DNA of 64,000 bases from Acidobacteria bacterium 28-1 (GCA_002050365.1 MWYZ01000048.1:16175-80174); one strand, 5' to 3'. Shown: positions 27,595 through 37,162, counted from the stretch's first letter. Translations and numbers: made by a program. The notes: generated from the sequence alone by a model not told the origin.

Positions 27595-28647
27595 ATGGGA
27601 TCTATAGATGCAGTCAAACAAACGCAACCTGTTAATTATCAAAAAATAAGTAAACCTGTAAATAAACCTGTAAAGGATGTCGGCACATCTGAAAATATCC
27701 CGGTCGTATTCAGAACCAAGGCTTACGAACGGGATTTTGCCGCCCAATATACTGTTGCCAAACTTAATTTTTGGCGAGACCCGGACAAGCCGTCGCCTAC
27801 ACCGCAAACACCGAATTTGACAAGTTCGGGAAGCGGCACCGATACGACTTATAGAATCGGCGACCCGACACGCCCGAATATTCAACACGATAACGGTTTT
27901 TTGCAAAACCCAAATAACCCGGATGACCCTAACCCGATTTCGACCATTAATCCTACGCAAGCGGATATTGACTTTTACAATGACCAACTATCACAGGTAA
28001 TTTGGGCGCAGAGGGTGGATGATTTCAATATTCCTTTCACGGATAAAGACGATACGGCGCGTAATCTGAGCAACGGCATTGAGGCTTATCGTCATTTCCT
28101 CGAAGGCAACGGCGCAGACCGCACTTTCTCTTACGATGAATTCGTTAATGAAGACCCGTCCGGTCAGACGGTTTTGAATAATGCGATTGCCGACACACAG
28201 CGCGGTGCGGAAGATTTATACAATCAAATGATTGCCAGAGACCCGAGTTTAGCGGGCAAGCCGATTACCTTCGATATTACGAGCGGAGCAATTACCGTCG
28301 GCGGCAGTGACACTTATCCTTATCCGGATACCGAAAACTGGCAAAAAGCCATCGGTGGACATCCCATCTGGAACAGCGCGACAGTGACGGTTACGCCGCC
28401 CTCGGAAGCGGGCGGCAAACCGCAGTTTTCGATGGAATATACGCTTCACGCCGAAGACCGTTATAATTTCAATCCAGATCAAGAAGATATTGCTACCGGA
28501 GCGCCGGATGCAATACGCGGAAGACTCGAACAAACCGGCTTAGCGCATCAATACACGCAGTATGCAACGCTCAATCGGGATGTTTCGTGGACGCAGGGCG
28601 ATATTTCGGGAACAACGGAAACCAACAATCCCAACGAGGGACGTTAG
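27595..28647 (+). CDS. Hypothetical protein, possibly effector-like
   Basis: 350 residues from ATG at 27,595, chosen because AAAGGAGTTAAA precedes it; a GTG-type start 12 codons upstream is weaker. No signal peptide and no membrane helix. Residues 1-110 are polar and proline/asparagine-rich (PSPTPQTPNLTSSGSGT), probably a flexible leader. From 125 on it is a folded domain: DFYNDQLSQVIWAQRVDDF, EAYRHFLEGNGADRTFSYDEF, then a beta-rich end with MEYTLHAEDRYNFNPDQEDI and GRLEQTGLAHQYTQY. The last part reminds me of proteins with an RYNFNP...DIATG motif whose role is unknown. A small lipoprotein gene follows 32 bases downstream. Confidence 0.65.
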   Translation: MGSIDAVKQTQPVNYQKISKPVNKPVKDVGTSENIPVVFRTKAYERDFAAQYTVAKLNFWRDPDKPSPTPQTPNLTSSGSGTDTTYRIGDPTRPNIQHDNGFLQNPNNPDDPNPISTINPTQADIDFYNDQLSQVIWAQRVDDFNIPFTDKDDTARNLSNGIEAYRHFLEGNGADRTFSYDEFVNEDPSGQTVLNNAIADTQRGAEDLYNQMIARDPSLAGKPITFDITSGAITVGGSDTYPYPDTENWQKAIGGHPIWNSATVTVTPPSEAGGKPQFSMEYTLHAEDRYNFNPDQEDIATGAPDAIRGRLEQTGLAHQYTQYATLNRDVSWTQGDISGTTETNNPNEGR

Positions 28648-28679
28648 ATTTGCCAAACTCGATTTGTTAAATTGATACA

Positions 28680-29228
28680 ATGAAAAACAAACCAAATTTT
28701 TCTTTTGTGTCGGCTTTGATTATGATTGCCTTGGTAGTGGCGGCTTGCGACTCTTCAAACAGCCAAGCTGTCAATAATCAATCGAACGCTTCTCGAAATA
28801 TGAATGAGTCAACCGCCAAAAACGTCGAAATTAAAACCGATATTGAAAATTTAGAAAAGCAAATTAATTTGCCGGTGCGTCCCTCCGAAGTTAAATGGAC
28901 GGCAGAAATTTTCGATAATTCAAAAGGCGCGGTGCCGGGTCCGACGGATTATCGTCTGACTGCTCTGCTCAAATATGATGAAAAAAGTGCCGCGGAATTA
29001 GTGCAGAAACTTGAGGCTCAAACAGCGGAAAAATCGCTCGGAAACACGGACGTCAAATCTTGGTTTCCCGATGAAGTAAAGAATGAAGCCAAAACGGTTG
29101 ACGGCAGAACATATCTCGAAGGCGCAAAATACCTGCCCGATGTCTTTCTGCACTCGCCTTACCGAAACGGAAATTTGATTCGCATTGGAAAAACAAACTA
29201 TTTTGTCTTGAATGTTTTTTCATTTTGA
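28680..29228 (+). CDS. Small lipoprotein of unknown function
   Basis: 182 residues. A lipoprotein signal peptide ends at ALVVAAC with Cys23 as the predicted lipidated residue, followed by an Asn/Ser-rich linker. The mature part (about 50-182) contains VRPSEVKWTAEIFDN and YRLTALLKYDEKSAAELV and fits a small alpha-beta domain. Expected to sit in the outer membrane facing the periplasm. Same operon as the preceding gene by spacing. A protective role against its neighbour is only a guess. Confidence 0.7.
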   Translation: MKNKPNFSFVSALIMIALVVAACDSSNSQAVNNQSNASRNMNESTAKNVEIKTDIENLEKQINLPVRPSEVKWTAEIFDNSKGAVPGPTDYRLTALLKYDEKSAAELVQKLEAQTAEKSLGNTDVKSWFPDEVKNEAKTVDGRTYLEGAKYLPDVFLHSPYRNGNLIRIGKTNYFVLNVFSF

Positions 29229-29310
29229 TTTTTGGCAGTGAGCCGGAGAATCAGTTTCCAAATTGATTTCGCCATCATCGAATATGGCAATTCAATCTAA
29301 GTGAATAGGG

Positions 29311-29374
29311 CTATTGCAAAGTCAGAGTTTGAGAGATTTTATCTATCAGCTATTGCGAAGCGGACTTTGCAATA
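29311..29374. repeat. Short inverted repeat unit
   Basis: TATTGCAAAGTC (29,312-29,323) and GACTTTGCAATA (29,363-29,374) are perfect inverted copies around 39 bases, with a third partial copy (CTATTGCGAAG) inside. May be a relic of insertion-sequence ends or a hairpin terminator for the lipoprotein gene. Confidence 0.5.
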
Positions 29375-29463
29375 AGCTTGTTTAAGATACAGTCATTTCT
29401 CTACTCAGCTTGACAAGACAAAAAGAAATTTTTAATCTTTAGATTCGTCTTCGGGCGAGTTTT

Positions 29464-29538
<75 letters not shown>

Positions 29539-29551
29539 ACATTTATTTACT

Positions 29552-29590
29552 GAAAGTGCCGTAATTACGTAAGTTATTGCGGCACTTTTG
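29552..29590 (+). terminator. Rho-independent terminator after tRNA-Asn
   Basis: GAAAGTGCCG and CGGCACTTTT form a stem extended by AATTAC/GTTATT, ending in a T run about 14-50 bases after the tRNA. Confidence 0.8.
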
Positions 29591-29864
29591 TTTATTTGAA
29601 TTTAAGCATAAACGGGCAGAGCGGGCGAAACGGGTAAAACGGGAAACTTTGGACTCGGTTTGGACACGAAAAATTTCAGTTTAAATGCTCTTAGAGAAAA
29701 ACTCCTTGAACATTAGGAGTTAAAACTGCTATTTTAAAACGCTATAAGGCGGTAGCTTATGGCTCGATTAAAATCTTTTCCTCACAACTGAGAACGATCA
29801 TGCTTTCTCAAAGGGCTTTCCGCTTTCAGATTATTATCGAAGGCTCACGCCATTAGTTTAAATT
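29591..29864. other. Intergenic stretch before the defence island
   Basis: No gene is supported. It opens with several irregular copies of a CGGG-containing unit (about 29,611-29,645). The remainder is AT-rich. Confidence 0.45.
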
Positions 29865-30527
29865 ATGACCGAAATAGGCTTTTTAACAAAAGTATGCATC
29901 GAGTGCCTTGAAGGTTTGAACGGCGACACATACCGGAAAGATTACCTTGATAATCCTCTCTGTCAGTCGTGTGTCGAAAATTATTATGCGGCTTGCGCGG
30001 AATGCTTGCGGGTGGTGGCGGTTGATGAAGCGACGATAGTTAATGCGGGCTGTGATGGGGTTGTTTATCATTGTCCTAACTGTAAATCTTCGACGACAAG
30101 TCAAGTAGAAGTCAGTTATGATATGGCGGAAGTCGCTAGGTTGGTTGATGAATACGTGGGTTTGCACGCGGAAGAAAGGCGCGTTAAAGAGCAGATGGAG
30201 GCGGTCAAACAAAAGCTCAAGGAAATTGCTGAGGCACAGTCAGACGGCAAAAAGCCCGTAACGCTTGCAGGTTCGGACGGAATTTCAGGGGTTAAATGCA
30301 CTTATCGGACGAGTTTGAAGGCAGACGCTGAGAAAGTTGCGGAATTGCAGGATTGTTTGGGGCAGGAACTTTTCGCAATGCTTTTTTCAGAAAAACTTAG
30401 TTTCGATGTCAATAAAAGCAATTTTGAAAAGCTGGTTTCGGCAGATGCCGAACTGCCCGAAGATGTTCGTCGTCAAATCGAAGCTGCCGTCAAAATTTCT
30501 GTCAGCGCGACGCTAAATGTTGCCTGA
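29865..30527 (+). CDS. Zinc-ribbon/LIM-like protein with coiled coil
   Basis: 220 residues. The N-terminal 75 residues carry Cys pairs at 11/14, 33/36, 44/47 and 70/73, a spacing like tandem LIM or treble-clef zinc fingers (CIEC, CQSC, CAEC, CPNC). Residues 85-125 form a charged coiled coil (HAEERRVKEQMEAVKQKLKE). The C-terminal part is a small domain with SEKLSFDVNKSNFEKLV. No known enzyme motif. It lies 71 bases upstream of the giant nuclease-helicase gene in the same direction, so it may act as its nucleic-acid-binding partner. Function not recognised. Confidence 0.75.
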   Translation: MTEIGFLTKVCIECLEGLNGDTYRKDYLDNPLCQSCVENYYAACAECLRVVAVDEATIVNAGCDGVVYHCPNCKSSTTSQVEVSYDMAEVARLVDEYVGLHAEERRVKEQMEAVKQKLKEIAEAQSDGKKPVTLAGSDGISGVKCTYRTSLKADAEKVAELQDCLGQELFAMLFSEKLSFDVNKSNFEKLVSADAELPEDVRRQIEAAVKISVSATLNVA

Positions 30528-30598
30528 CGAATAATTTTTCTTGAAGTAAAAAAGTTTTCAGACACTTTAAAATCAATTTTCTTGTCTCACACGCTCTT

Positions 30599-33500
30599 AT
30601 GACTCTCCCGACAGAAAGAAATTTAACCGCCGACCGGCTCGCGCAGTATGTGAAACGCAATCGCTGTGAACGTTTTTTGCGGTTTTCACTTTTTAAATCA
30701 GAAGCCGATTCGTTCGCTCGTCGTTACGGAGTGCGGCTTGAAACTCTGTCGCCGCTGCTTGCGGAATCCGGGCAATCTTATGAGCGCGAAGTCGTTCGCG
30801 AGCTTGCGGCAAACGGCGCGACGGTTCAGGATTTATTCAACAAACCATCTGCCGATTTTCTCGATACAATCGCCTCGCAAACGACGGGGAAAGTTTTTTA
30901 TTATCAGGCAAAACTTGCCGGTTCAATCGGGCTAATCGAATGCGAAGGCATCGCCGATTTGATTCTAATTGAGAAACTTTCTTCTGATTCTTTCAACGTC
31001 TGCGTCATTGACATTAAATCCAGCCGCCGCGAGACAACGGGCTACCGTTTGCAAGTCGCTTTTTACGCGCGTTTGCTCGAAGAGATGCTTGCTCGCCGAA
31101 ACTGGCGAATAAACGATTTAAAGGGCGCGATTCATTTAAAAGGGAAAACTCTTTCTACCGACGCGATAGACACTTTTGAACTTGGGCTTTACGCCGACGA
31201 GATTGAACGGCTGGTCGCTGTGGAAAATTCCGATGTCGCGCGCGTCGTCAAATCCGCTTTTGCCGACACCGCTTATCATTTGAATTACAACTGCGACGGT
31301 TGCCGTTTTAACGCTGCGTGTTTTGTGCAAGCCGCCGAAACCGAAGATTTATCTTTGATTCCGCAACTGACCGCGACGGAAAAATTAGTTCTCAAAACAG
31401 AAGGCTACGACAAATTAAGCAAAGTCTCCGCGCTTTTTGAATACGGGCAAAAGGAAATGATTTCCGCTGACGCGAGTTCGGGAGATGGTGAAAGGCTTAA
31501 TAAAAATTGGGCGTTGAGCGGAAAGATGCCGATTATCGCCCAACGCGCCCGCGCCGCGCTCCACCGATTTGATAAAACGACTGATTTTCGTTCTTTTATC
31601 GTCGGTTCTGATTTCGGAACGCTTCCCGACACGAACCGTTACCCGGAACTCGTTCGCGTTTTTATTGACACGCAGCACGATTATTTGAACGACCGTTTGT
31701 ATATGTTTTCGGCAGTCGTCGCCGGTGCCGCGCTTTCGCGTGAAATCTGCGAGATTGCCGCCGCGCCACCAGACGACGAAAGCGAACAGCAGCTTTTGAT
31801 TTCCGGCGTTCAGAAAGTTTTGCAGGCAATCGGCGAAACTGCTGACTCAACGCACGCGCCCGTTCATTTTTATCTTTTCGACCGTCGCAGTCAGGAAAGT
31901 TTGAAAGCCGCGCTCACGCGCCATTTCGCCGCGCTGTGCGCGATTCCGGCTTTTTACGATTTGCTGACCGCTTCGCCGACGCTCTCGCAGCCGATGATTT
32001 CCTTTCTGGCGGACGATGTTCAGGCGCGGCGCAATTTAAAAAATCTCGGACAAAATTTGTATCAGGTAGCGGGCGAGATGAAATTTGACTGGACGGGCGG
32101 CGAGCGCAATATAAAAGAACGGTTTCGCGCTAAAATCTTTGATAATTTTCGCAAGTATTCGCGCTCGGAAGTCGGCGAATTTGCTCCCGCCGAAAGTGGA
32201 AAAGATAACATCCGCGACGTTTGGATCGAAGCCTCGGCGCGTTTCGGAACGGAGATTCCGCTTGAATACGCTTACGCCGCTTGGGGCGAATTAGAATCGC
32301 CGGAAAATGTATCGGACGCAGGGCGGATGCAGTTGGAAGGATTTTTAGGAACAACCCTCGAAGAAATGCGCGAACTCGCCGTGCTGCGATGCCGCGCATT
32401 GCAGCACATCGAAGAATCATTCGGATACAAAAACCGCGAGATTGAGAAACAGGAACTAAATTTAACGCGACTTCACGAAGTAGAAATTGAACCGGAAGCG
32501 GTGCCTTTGAGCCGCGCGATTGAAGATTTTCTTTTTCTCGAACATCACGCCAGACGACAAGAGGCTTATTTGTTTTTCGCTCTGCCGCCCGACGTCCGCG
32601 CCGCTTCGGGTAGATGCGCCGTCATCCGCAACGAAGAATTGCGTGAAGAAAACAAACAACTTTTCGCCGAATTTTCGTTTTCCGACGTTAACGGCAACGA
32701 GCCTTCCGCCGCCGAACAAAAAATGGTGCGGTTTCGCGTGGGCGATTGGGTGGTTTTGAACGAACTGCGAAACGAAAACGGAAAATTTCCGTCCGCCAAA
32801 AGCATCGTTACCGGACGGCTCGCCATTGTCGAAGAGGTAGGCGCGGAAAAAATTGTTTTGAATTTAAATTCGATGTGCAATGCATCGGCTTTTCGTTTCG
32901 CGCATCGTCTTTTCAAACCGGTCGCGGGAAAACTCTACACGATTGACAAGATGCTCGACGATTTCAATTCCGACAAATTTCTCGCCGCGTGTCGGCAGGC
33001 GGAATTGACCAATCCGTTGTATCGCTGGCTGACCGACGCGGAAGAAGGAAAAGCACCACGCCTGATTCGACCTTCACGAAAACGCGCCGCGCAAGCTGTC
33101 GCCGCGCTCGCCAATAGCTCCCAACAGCCGCACAATTTGACCGACGCGCAAAAAGAAATAATCGGGAATTTGTTGGAAGAAAAAGCGTTTGTTCTGCAAG
33201 GTCCGCCCGGAACTGGCAAAAGTCACACGCTCGGTTTCGCGGTTCTCGCGCGGATTTTAGCGTTAAAAGTTCAGGGTAAACCGTTTCGCGTGGCGGTTTC
33301 GGCGAAAACTCACCACGCCGTGAAAATCGCTCTCGGCAGCATTGCCAAACGCGCAAAATTGCTCGTAGAAAATATTTCCGGCGAGCCGATTCTCGCGCCG
33401 CTTGCGAATCTCAAAGTTTATAAACTCTGCCATGAAATGAGCGAAGACATACCCGACGGCGTAACGGCAATCTCGCCCGACGGCGACGAAGATTTAAAAG

Positions 33501-34531
33501 CCGCCGCGCAATGGGACAAGCTCGAAGGCGAAGACGTTTTGATCATCGGCGGAACGCCGGGAATGCTTTACAATTTAATTAAACGCGGGGCGAATCGCGG
33601 CAAAAAAGACATCAATTGGGCGGCGCAGTATTTCGATCTGGTCGTCGTTGACGAAGCCTCGCAGATGGGTTTAGCCGAAGCCTTAACCGCCGCCGCTTTT
33701 CTGAAATCCGACGGGCAATTCGTCGCTATCGGAGACCACCGCCAAATGCCGCCAATCTTAGTGCACGCTTGGGACAGAGAAAGCCGCCGCGATTTGGAAC
33801 GAATCAAACCACATCTTTCCATCTTTGAATTTCTCCAAAAATCCGGCTTTCGCTCCGCCGCATTAGATGAATCTTTCCGCATTCCGGCAGAAGTCGCCGA
33901 GTTTCTGGACGAACACATTTACCGGCAGGACGGCGTTAAATTTCACTCGAAAAACCGGCAGCGAATCGCCGCAATAGAAGAATTTGACGAGGAATGGCTT
34001 GCCGCGGTCTTCGCGCCCGAACATCCGCTCGTCCTTCTCGAACACGGCGAAAATCAATCGGCTCACGCCAACGAATTTGAAGCTGATTTGATCGAACAAA
34101 TCATTTATCTTGCCAAAGCAAAGTTAAACCTTCACGAAACAGAAGGAATCGGCATCGTCGTCCCTCACCGCGCGCAAAAAGCTCTTTTGCAAACGCGACT
34201 TCCGCATCTGGCAAATTCGATTGATACGGTCGAAAGATTTCAAGGCGGCGAGCGTGATTTGATTATTGTTTCCGCCACCGTTTCAAGCCGCGATTTCGCC
34301 CACGCCGAAATGGAATTCCTGCTCGACCCGCGCCGCCTGACGGTCGCCATCTCGCGCCCGAAACAAAAGATAATCGTCGTCGCTTCGCAAACCGTTTTCA
34401 ATCTGATTCCAAGCAATCTGGACGACTATGAACGCGGCGCGCTCTGGAAACATCTGCATCGAGACTGCCGCCAAAAAACATTATGGCAAGGTAAGATTGG
34501 AAATCAGACTATTAATATCTTTGCTCGATAA
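30599..34531 (+). CDS. TM0106-type RecB nuclease fused to DNA2/NAM7-like SF1 helicase
   Basis: 1310 residues. The N-terminal part is a PD-(D/E)xK nuclease of the TM0106/RecB type: VIDIKSS near 136-142 (metal-binding D and K), GYRLQVAFYARLLEE after it, and a cysteine cluster YNCDGCRFNAACF near 229-241 that may hold an iron-sulphur cluster. The C-terminal half is an SF1B helicase: Walker A LQGPPGTGKSHT near 865, VVDEASQM near 1015, IGDHRQMPP, DESFRIP, VERFQGGERDLIIVSATVS near 1211 and TVAISRPKQ. The layout resembles DNA2: helicase unwinding coupled to strand cleavage. Such proteins occur in phage defence islands. The integron cassette lies directly against its stop codon. Confidence 0.9.
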   Translation: MTLPTERNLTADRLAQYVKRNRCERFLRFSLFKSEADSFARRYGVRLETLSPLLAESGQSYEREVVRELAANGATVQDLFNKPSADFLDTIASQTTGKVFYYQAKLAGSIGLIECEGIADLILIEKLSSDSFNVCVIDIKSSRRETTGYRLQVAFYARLLEEMLARRNWRINDLKGAIHLKGKTLSTDAIDTFELGLYADEIERLVAVENSDVARVVKSAFADTAYHLNYNCDGCRFNAACFVQAAETEDLSLIPQLTATEKLVLKTEGYDKLSKVSALFEYGQKEMISADASSGDGERLNKNWALSGKMPIIAQRARAALHRFDKTTDFRSFIVGSDFGTLPDTNRYPELVRVFIDTQHDYLNDRLYMFSAVVAGAALSREICEIAAAPPDDESEQQLLISGVQKVLQAIGETADSTHAPVHFYLFDRRSQESLKAALTRHFAALCAIPAFYDLLTASPTLSQPMISFLADDVQARRNLKNLGQNLYQVAGEMKFDWTGGERNIKERFRAKIFDNFRKYSRSEVGEFAPAESGKDNIRDVWIEASARFGTEIPLEYAYAAWGELESPENVSDAGRMQLEGFLGTTLEEMRELAVLRCRALQHIEESFGYKNREIEKQELNLTRLHEVEIEPEAVPLSRAIEDFLFLEHHARRQEAYLFFALPPDVRAASGRCAVIRNEELREENKQLFAEFSFSDVNGNEPSAAEQKMVRFRVGDWVVLNELRNENGKFPSAKSIVTGRLAIVEEVGAEKIVLNLNSMCNASAFRFAHRLFKPVAGKLYTIDKMLDDFNSDKFLAACRQAELTNPLYRWLTDAEEGKAPRLIRPSRKRAAQAVAALANSSQQPHNLTDAQKEIIGNLLEEKAFVLQGPPGTGKSHTLGFAVLARILALKVQGKPFRVAVSAKTHHAVKIALGSIAKRAKLLVENISGEPILAPLANLKVYKLCHEMSEDIPDGVTAISPDGDEDLKAAAQWDKLEGEDVLIIGGTPGMLYNLIKRGANRGKKDINWAAQYFDLVVVDEASQMGLAEALTAAAFLKSDGQFVAIGDHRQMPPILVHAWDRESRRDLERIKPHLSIFEFLQKSGFRSAALDESFRIPAEVAEFLDEHIYRQDGVKFHSKNRQRIAAIEEFDEEWLAAVFAPEHPLVLLEHGENQSAHANEFEADLIEQIIYLAKAKLNLHETEGIGIVVPHRAQKALLQTRLPHLANSIDTVERFQGGERDLIIVSATVSSRDFAHAEMEFLLDPRRLTVAISRPKQKIIVVASQTVFNLIPSNLDDYERGALWKHLHRDCRQKTLWQGKIGNQTINIFAR

Positions 34532-34620
34532 TGACTGAGATGACGTGGCGCAAAACACACGCAAGTTGGATAACCATTCAACGTCGCTGTTTTGCGCTCA
34601 CGTCCATTGACTTGTTAGAT
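34527..34620 (-). other. attC recombination site of a solitary integron cassette
   Basis: Read on the minus strand: R'' box ATCTAAC (34,614-34,620), then a TGGACGTGAG arm, a central AT-containing loop and a CACGTCATCTCA arm, ending near a degenerate R' (CATTATC instead of GTTRRRY, 34,527-34,533). About 94 bases long. It is closely related in sequence to the attC at 60,225-60,318 in the array. Confidence 0.88.
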
Positions 34621-35598
34621 GCGGGTTAGCCTATCAGCTAAATCCATACAGTGATAGCGGCTGTAAGCGCAAGCTCCTTTCTTCATTAAGCGCAAGTTGA
34701 ACAACCGCATAGCCGGTATAATTTCTCTTTGCTGCATAAATGTTTTTGCTGAATCTGCTCCTTGAACTATAAGATTAATTTGGTCTTGACCACCCGGTTC
34801 ATAGAAATTCTCCGTTGTTTCCAACAAAGGAAACTTTTCGTGGAGCAGCGACAGGGACTCACCAAACGCTTCCTCAAGGGGTGACAACGCAAGGTGGAAT
34901 GAAAATTCAAGCTCACCTTCGTAGTCAAGTGCGGTAAAGACTTCCTGCCAATATATGTTTATGCGTGAGTAAATAGTTACCTTCGGTTGTGAGTAGCCTG
35001 GTAAGCATGAACAACCCCAAAAGGACAGTTCGCTTCGCAAAGGAGTTGGTATGCCCGCGTGAACGTATTTACGCAAAACATTCATAATCTCATTAGAATA
35101 AGGCAAAGCAGCAAAACGCTGGAACTTTCTGCTATACTTTCGCCGCAACTCCGGGTCAACAACTCTGCTACCGCTAAGGTCAACATAACTTGTGTCCTTC
35201 AGCCATCGCTCTTGCTCCTCCGCAGACATAATAAGGTCGAAATCAGATTCGCCTCTCGGAATGCTTGTGAACGTGATATTTCGTAAGCGATAGCCTTCAT
35301 GTTCGAGCATCCATATTAGGGCGCGTTCTTCCTCATTCAAGTTCTTTTTAGCTACACGCTTAAATCTTATCTTCTCAATGTCGCAGTGAACCTTACGATG
35401 CTGAACATAGCGACGAGTTACATCCAATGCCTGACCCGCATAAATCTCGCCATCAGAGAATTGAAGAATGTAGAGACCACAACGCTTACCTGACGGAAAC
35501 AAGTCTGCAATCGAGTCGCGCCCTTGAACGTGATGTGGTTGGGAAAATCCATCCATCATTTAAACTTAACTCTTACGTTTGGAAAAAGAAGCATCTAA
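34532..35598 (-). mobile_element. Single integron gene cassette in reverse orientation
   Basis: The cassette carries one gene (GIY-YIG) followed by an attC site. Its leading end reads G/TTAGATGC on the minus strand (G at 35,599). Its own R'' box reads GCATCTAAC (34,612-34,620), the exact complement over nine bases, as expected for a cassette that was once a circle. Removing it would restore GCTCGATAA joined to CTTTTAATTGG right after the nuclease-helicase stop codon. It is inserted opposite to the main array and 22 kb away from it, so it most likely arrived by insertion at a secondary site. Confidence 0.85.
34615..35559 (-). CDS. GIY-YIG nuclease domain protein (cassette-borne)
   Basis: 314 residues. 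GIY-YIG motifs: GLYIL at 28-32 and IYAGQALDVTRRYVQHR at 39-55, giving the catalytic Tyr and Arg residues; Glu in LNEEERALIWMLE near 73-85 could be the metal ligand. The remaining 200 residues have no recognised domain. The stop codon TAA overlaps the R'' box of the attC, common in integron cassettes. It should cut DNA in the cytoplasm; the target is unknown. It may serve defence or simply be cassette cargo. Confidence 0.82.
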   Translation of the reverse strand: MMDGFSQPHHVQGRDSIADLFPSGKRCGLYILQFSDGEIYAGQALDVTRRYVQHRKVHCDIEKIRFKRVAKKNLNEEERALIWMLEHEGYRLRNITFTSIPRGESDFDLIMSAEEQERWLKDTSYVDLSGSRVVDPELRRKYSRKFQRFAALPYSNEIMNVLRKYVHAGIPTPLRSELSFWGCSCLPGYSQPKVTIYSRINIYWQEVFTALDYEGELEFSFHLALSPLEEAFGESLSLLHEKFPLLETTENFYEPGGQDQINLIVQGADSAKTFMQQREIIPAMRLFNLRLMKKGACAYSRYHCMDLADRLTRI

Positions 35599-35659
35599 CT
35601 TTTAATTGGAGCTAACGAATCTAACAGCCCCTCGAATTTGTGCCGCACAGAATTTTGAT

Positions 35660-37150
35660 TTACTGCGCTGCCGATAATTCCTGCAAAATAGACTTGAAAT
35701 TTAACAAACCGGCTTCCAAATTTTCAATAATATCTTCTGCCAAAACGTCTGGATTAGGCAGATTATCTAAGTCCGCCAGCGATTTATCTTTGATCCACGT
35801 TATATCAAGGCTCGTTTTGTCGCGGCTAATGATTTTGTCATAACTGAATTTGCGCCATTGCCCGTCGGGGTTTGTTTCAGGATGATAAGTTTCCGAGCGT
35901 TTGTGCCGATTTGCCGTATTGTAGCAATCAATAAAATCTCGCAGGTCGCTCAATTTCAGGGGATTTTTCTTGAGCGTGTGGTGAACGTTGGTGCGGTAAT
36001 CGTAATACCAAATTTCTTTTGTCCACGGCTCGCTTGAAGCTGGTTTGGCGTCAAAGAAAATGACGTTTGCCTTAACGCCGTGAGCGTAGAAAATTCCGGT
36101 CGGCAATCTTAAAATCGTGTGCAGGTCGGTGTTTTCGAGCAGTTTTTTGCGGACGGTTTCGCCCGCGCCGCCTTCAAATAGAACGTTGTCCGGCACGACA
36201 ACCGCCGCTTGTCCGGTGGTTTTGAGCATCGTCTTGATGTGCTGGACGAAATTTAATTGTTTATTGCTCGTCGTCGCCCAGAAGTCCTGCCGGTTGTAGG
36301 TTAAATCTTCCTTTTCCTGTTCGCCGGATTCGTTGGTAAATGTCTGACTGCTTTTTTTGCCGAACGGCGGATTTGCCAGCACATAATCGAAACGCTGTCC
36401 GGCGTCGGAAATCAGCGCGTCGGCGGGCGAGATAAAACTTTCGCTGCCGATGTCGCCGATGTTGTGCAGAAACAAATTCATTAAGGCGAGCCGACGGGTC
36501 GAAGCGACAATCTCGTTGCCGAAAAAGGTTTTGAATTTGAGAAATTCTTTTTGTTCTTTGTCGAGCGAATAATTATCAACCAGAAAATCATACGCGCCGA
36601 GGAAAAATCCGCCGGTTCCGCACGCCGGGTCAGCGATGGTTTTCGACGGTTCGGGGCGAACGCATTCGACCATTGCGCGAATCAATGCGCGCGGCGTGAA
36701 ATATTGTCCCGCGCCGCTTTTCGTGTCTTCGGCGTTTTTCTCTAAAAGTCCTTCGTAAATCTCGCCTTTCACGTCCGCGCCCATCACGCTCCACTGTTCT
36801 TTGTTGATCATATCAATCAACTTGTAGAGCTTTGCCGGGTCTTGAATCTTGTTTTGGCTTTTGGTGAAAATCTGTCCTAAGATTCCTTTCTGCTGTCCGA
36901 GTTCGCGCAAAAGGTGCGTGTAATGCGTTTCGAGTTCTGCGCCGCGTTTTGTCGTCAGGCTTTCCCAGTTGTATTCCGCCGGAATCTGTAAATCACGGTT
37001 ATACGGCGGCTTTGAATATTCGTCCGCCATTTTCAAAAACAGCAGATAGGTAAGCTGTTCAAGATAATCGCCGTAAGAAACGCCGTCGTCGCGCAGAGTG
37101 TTGCAGAACGACCAGACTTTTGAAACGATGCTGTTTGTATTTGCGTCCAT
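35660..37150 (-). CDS. hsdM: Type I restriction-modification DNA methyltransferase subunit
   Basis: 496 residues, usual length. It methylates adenine in the DNA recognition site with HsdS. N-terminal HsdM helical domain (SIVSKVWSFCNTLRDDGVSY), then SAM-binding ADPACGTGGFFLGAYDFL near 173-190 and the catalytic NPPFGKK near 260-266 (NPPF motif of N6-adenine methylases). Last gene of the leftward operon hsdR-hsdS-small gene-zeta-hsdM. Confidence 0.96.
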   Translation of the reverse strand: MDANTNSIVSKVWSFCNTLRDDGVSYGDYLEQLTYLLFLKMADEYSKPPYNRDLQIPAEYNWESLTTKRGAELETHYTHLLRELGQQKGILGQIFTKSQNKIQDPAKLYKLIDMINKEQWSVMGADVKGEIYEGLLEKNAEDTKSGAGQYFTPRALIRAMVECVRPEPSKTIADPACGTGGFFLGAYDFLVDNYSLDKEQKEFLKFKTFFGNEIVASTRRLALMNLFLHNIGDIGSESFISPADALISDAGQRFDYVLANPPFGKKSSQTFTNESGEQEKEDLTYNRQDFWATTSNKQLNFVQHIKTMLKTTGQAAVVVPDNVLFEGGAGETVRKKLLENTDLHTILRLPTGIFYAHGVKANVIFFDAKPASSEPWTKEIWYYDYRTNVHHTLKKNPLKLSDLRDFIDCYNTANRHKRSETYHPETNPDGQWRKFSYDKIISRDKTSLDITWIKDKSLADLDNLPNPDVLAEDIIENLEAGLLNFKSILQELSAAQ

Positions 37151-37162
37151 TTGTTTTGTGAA

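Noticed and set aside
35600..35640. GCTAACGAATCTAACAG next to the solitary cassette as a second attC
   Set aside because: Two box-like words are present but no paired arms follow on either strand; probably chance or the remains of an older event.
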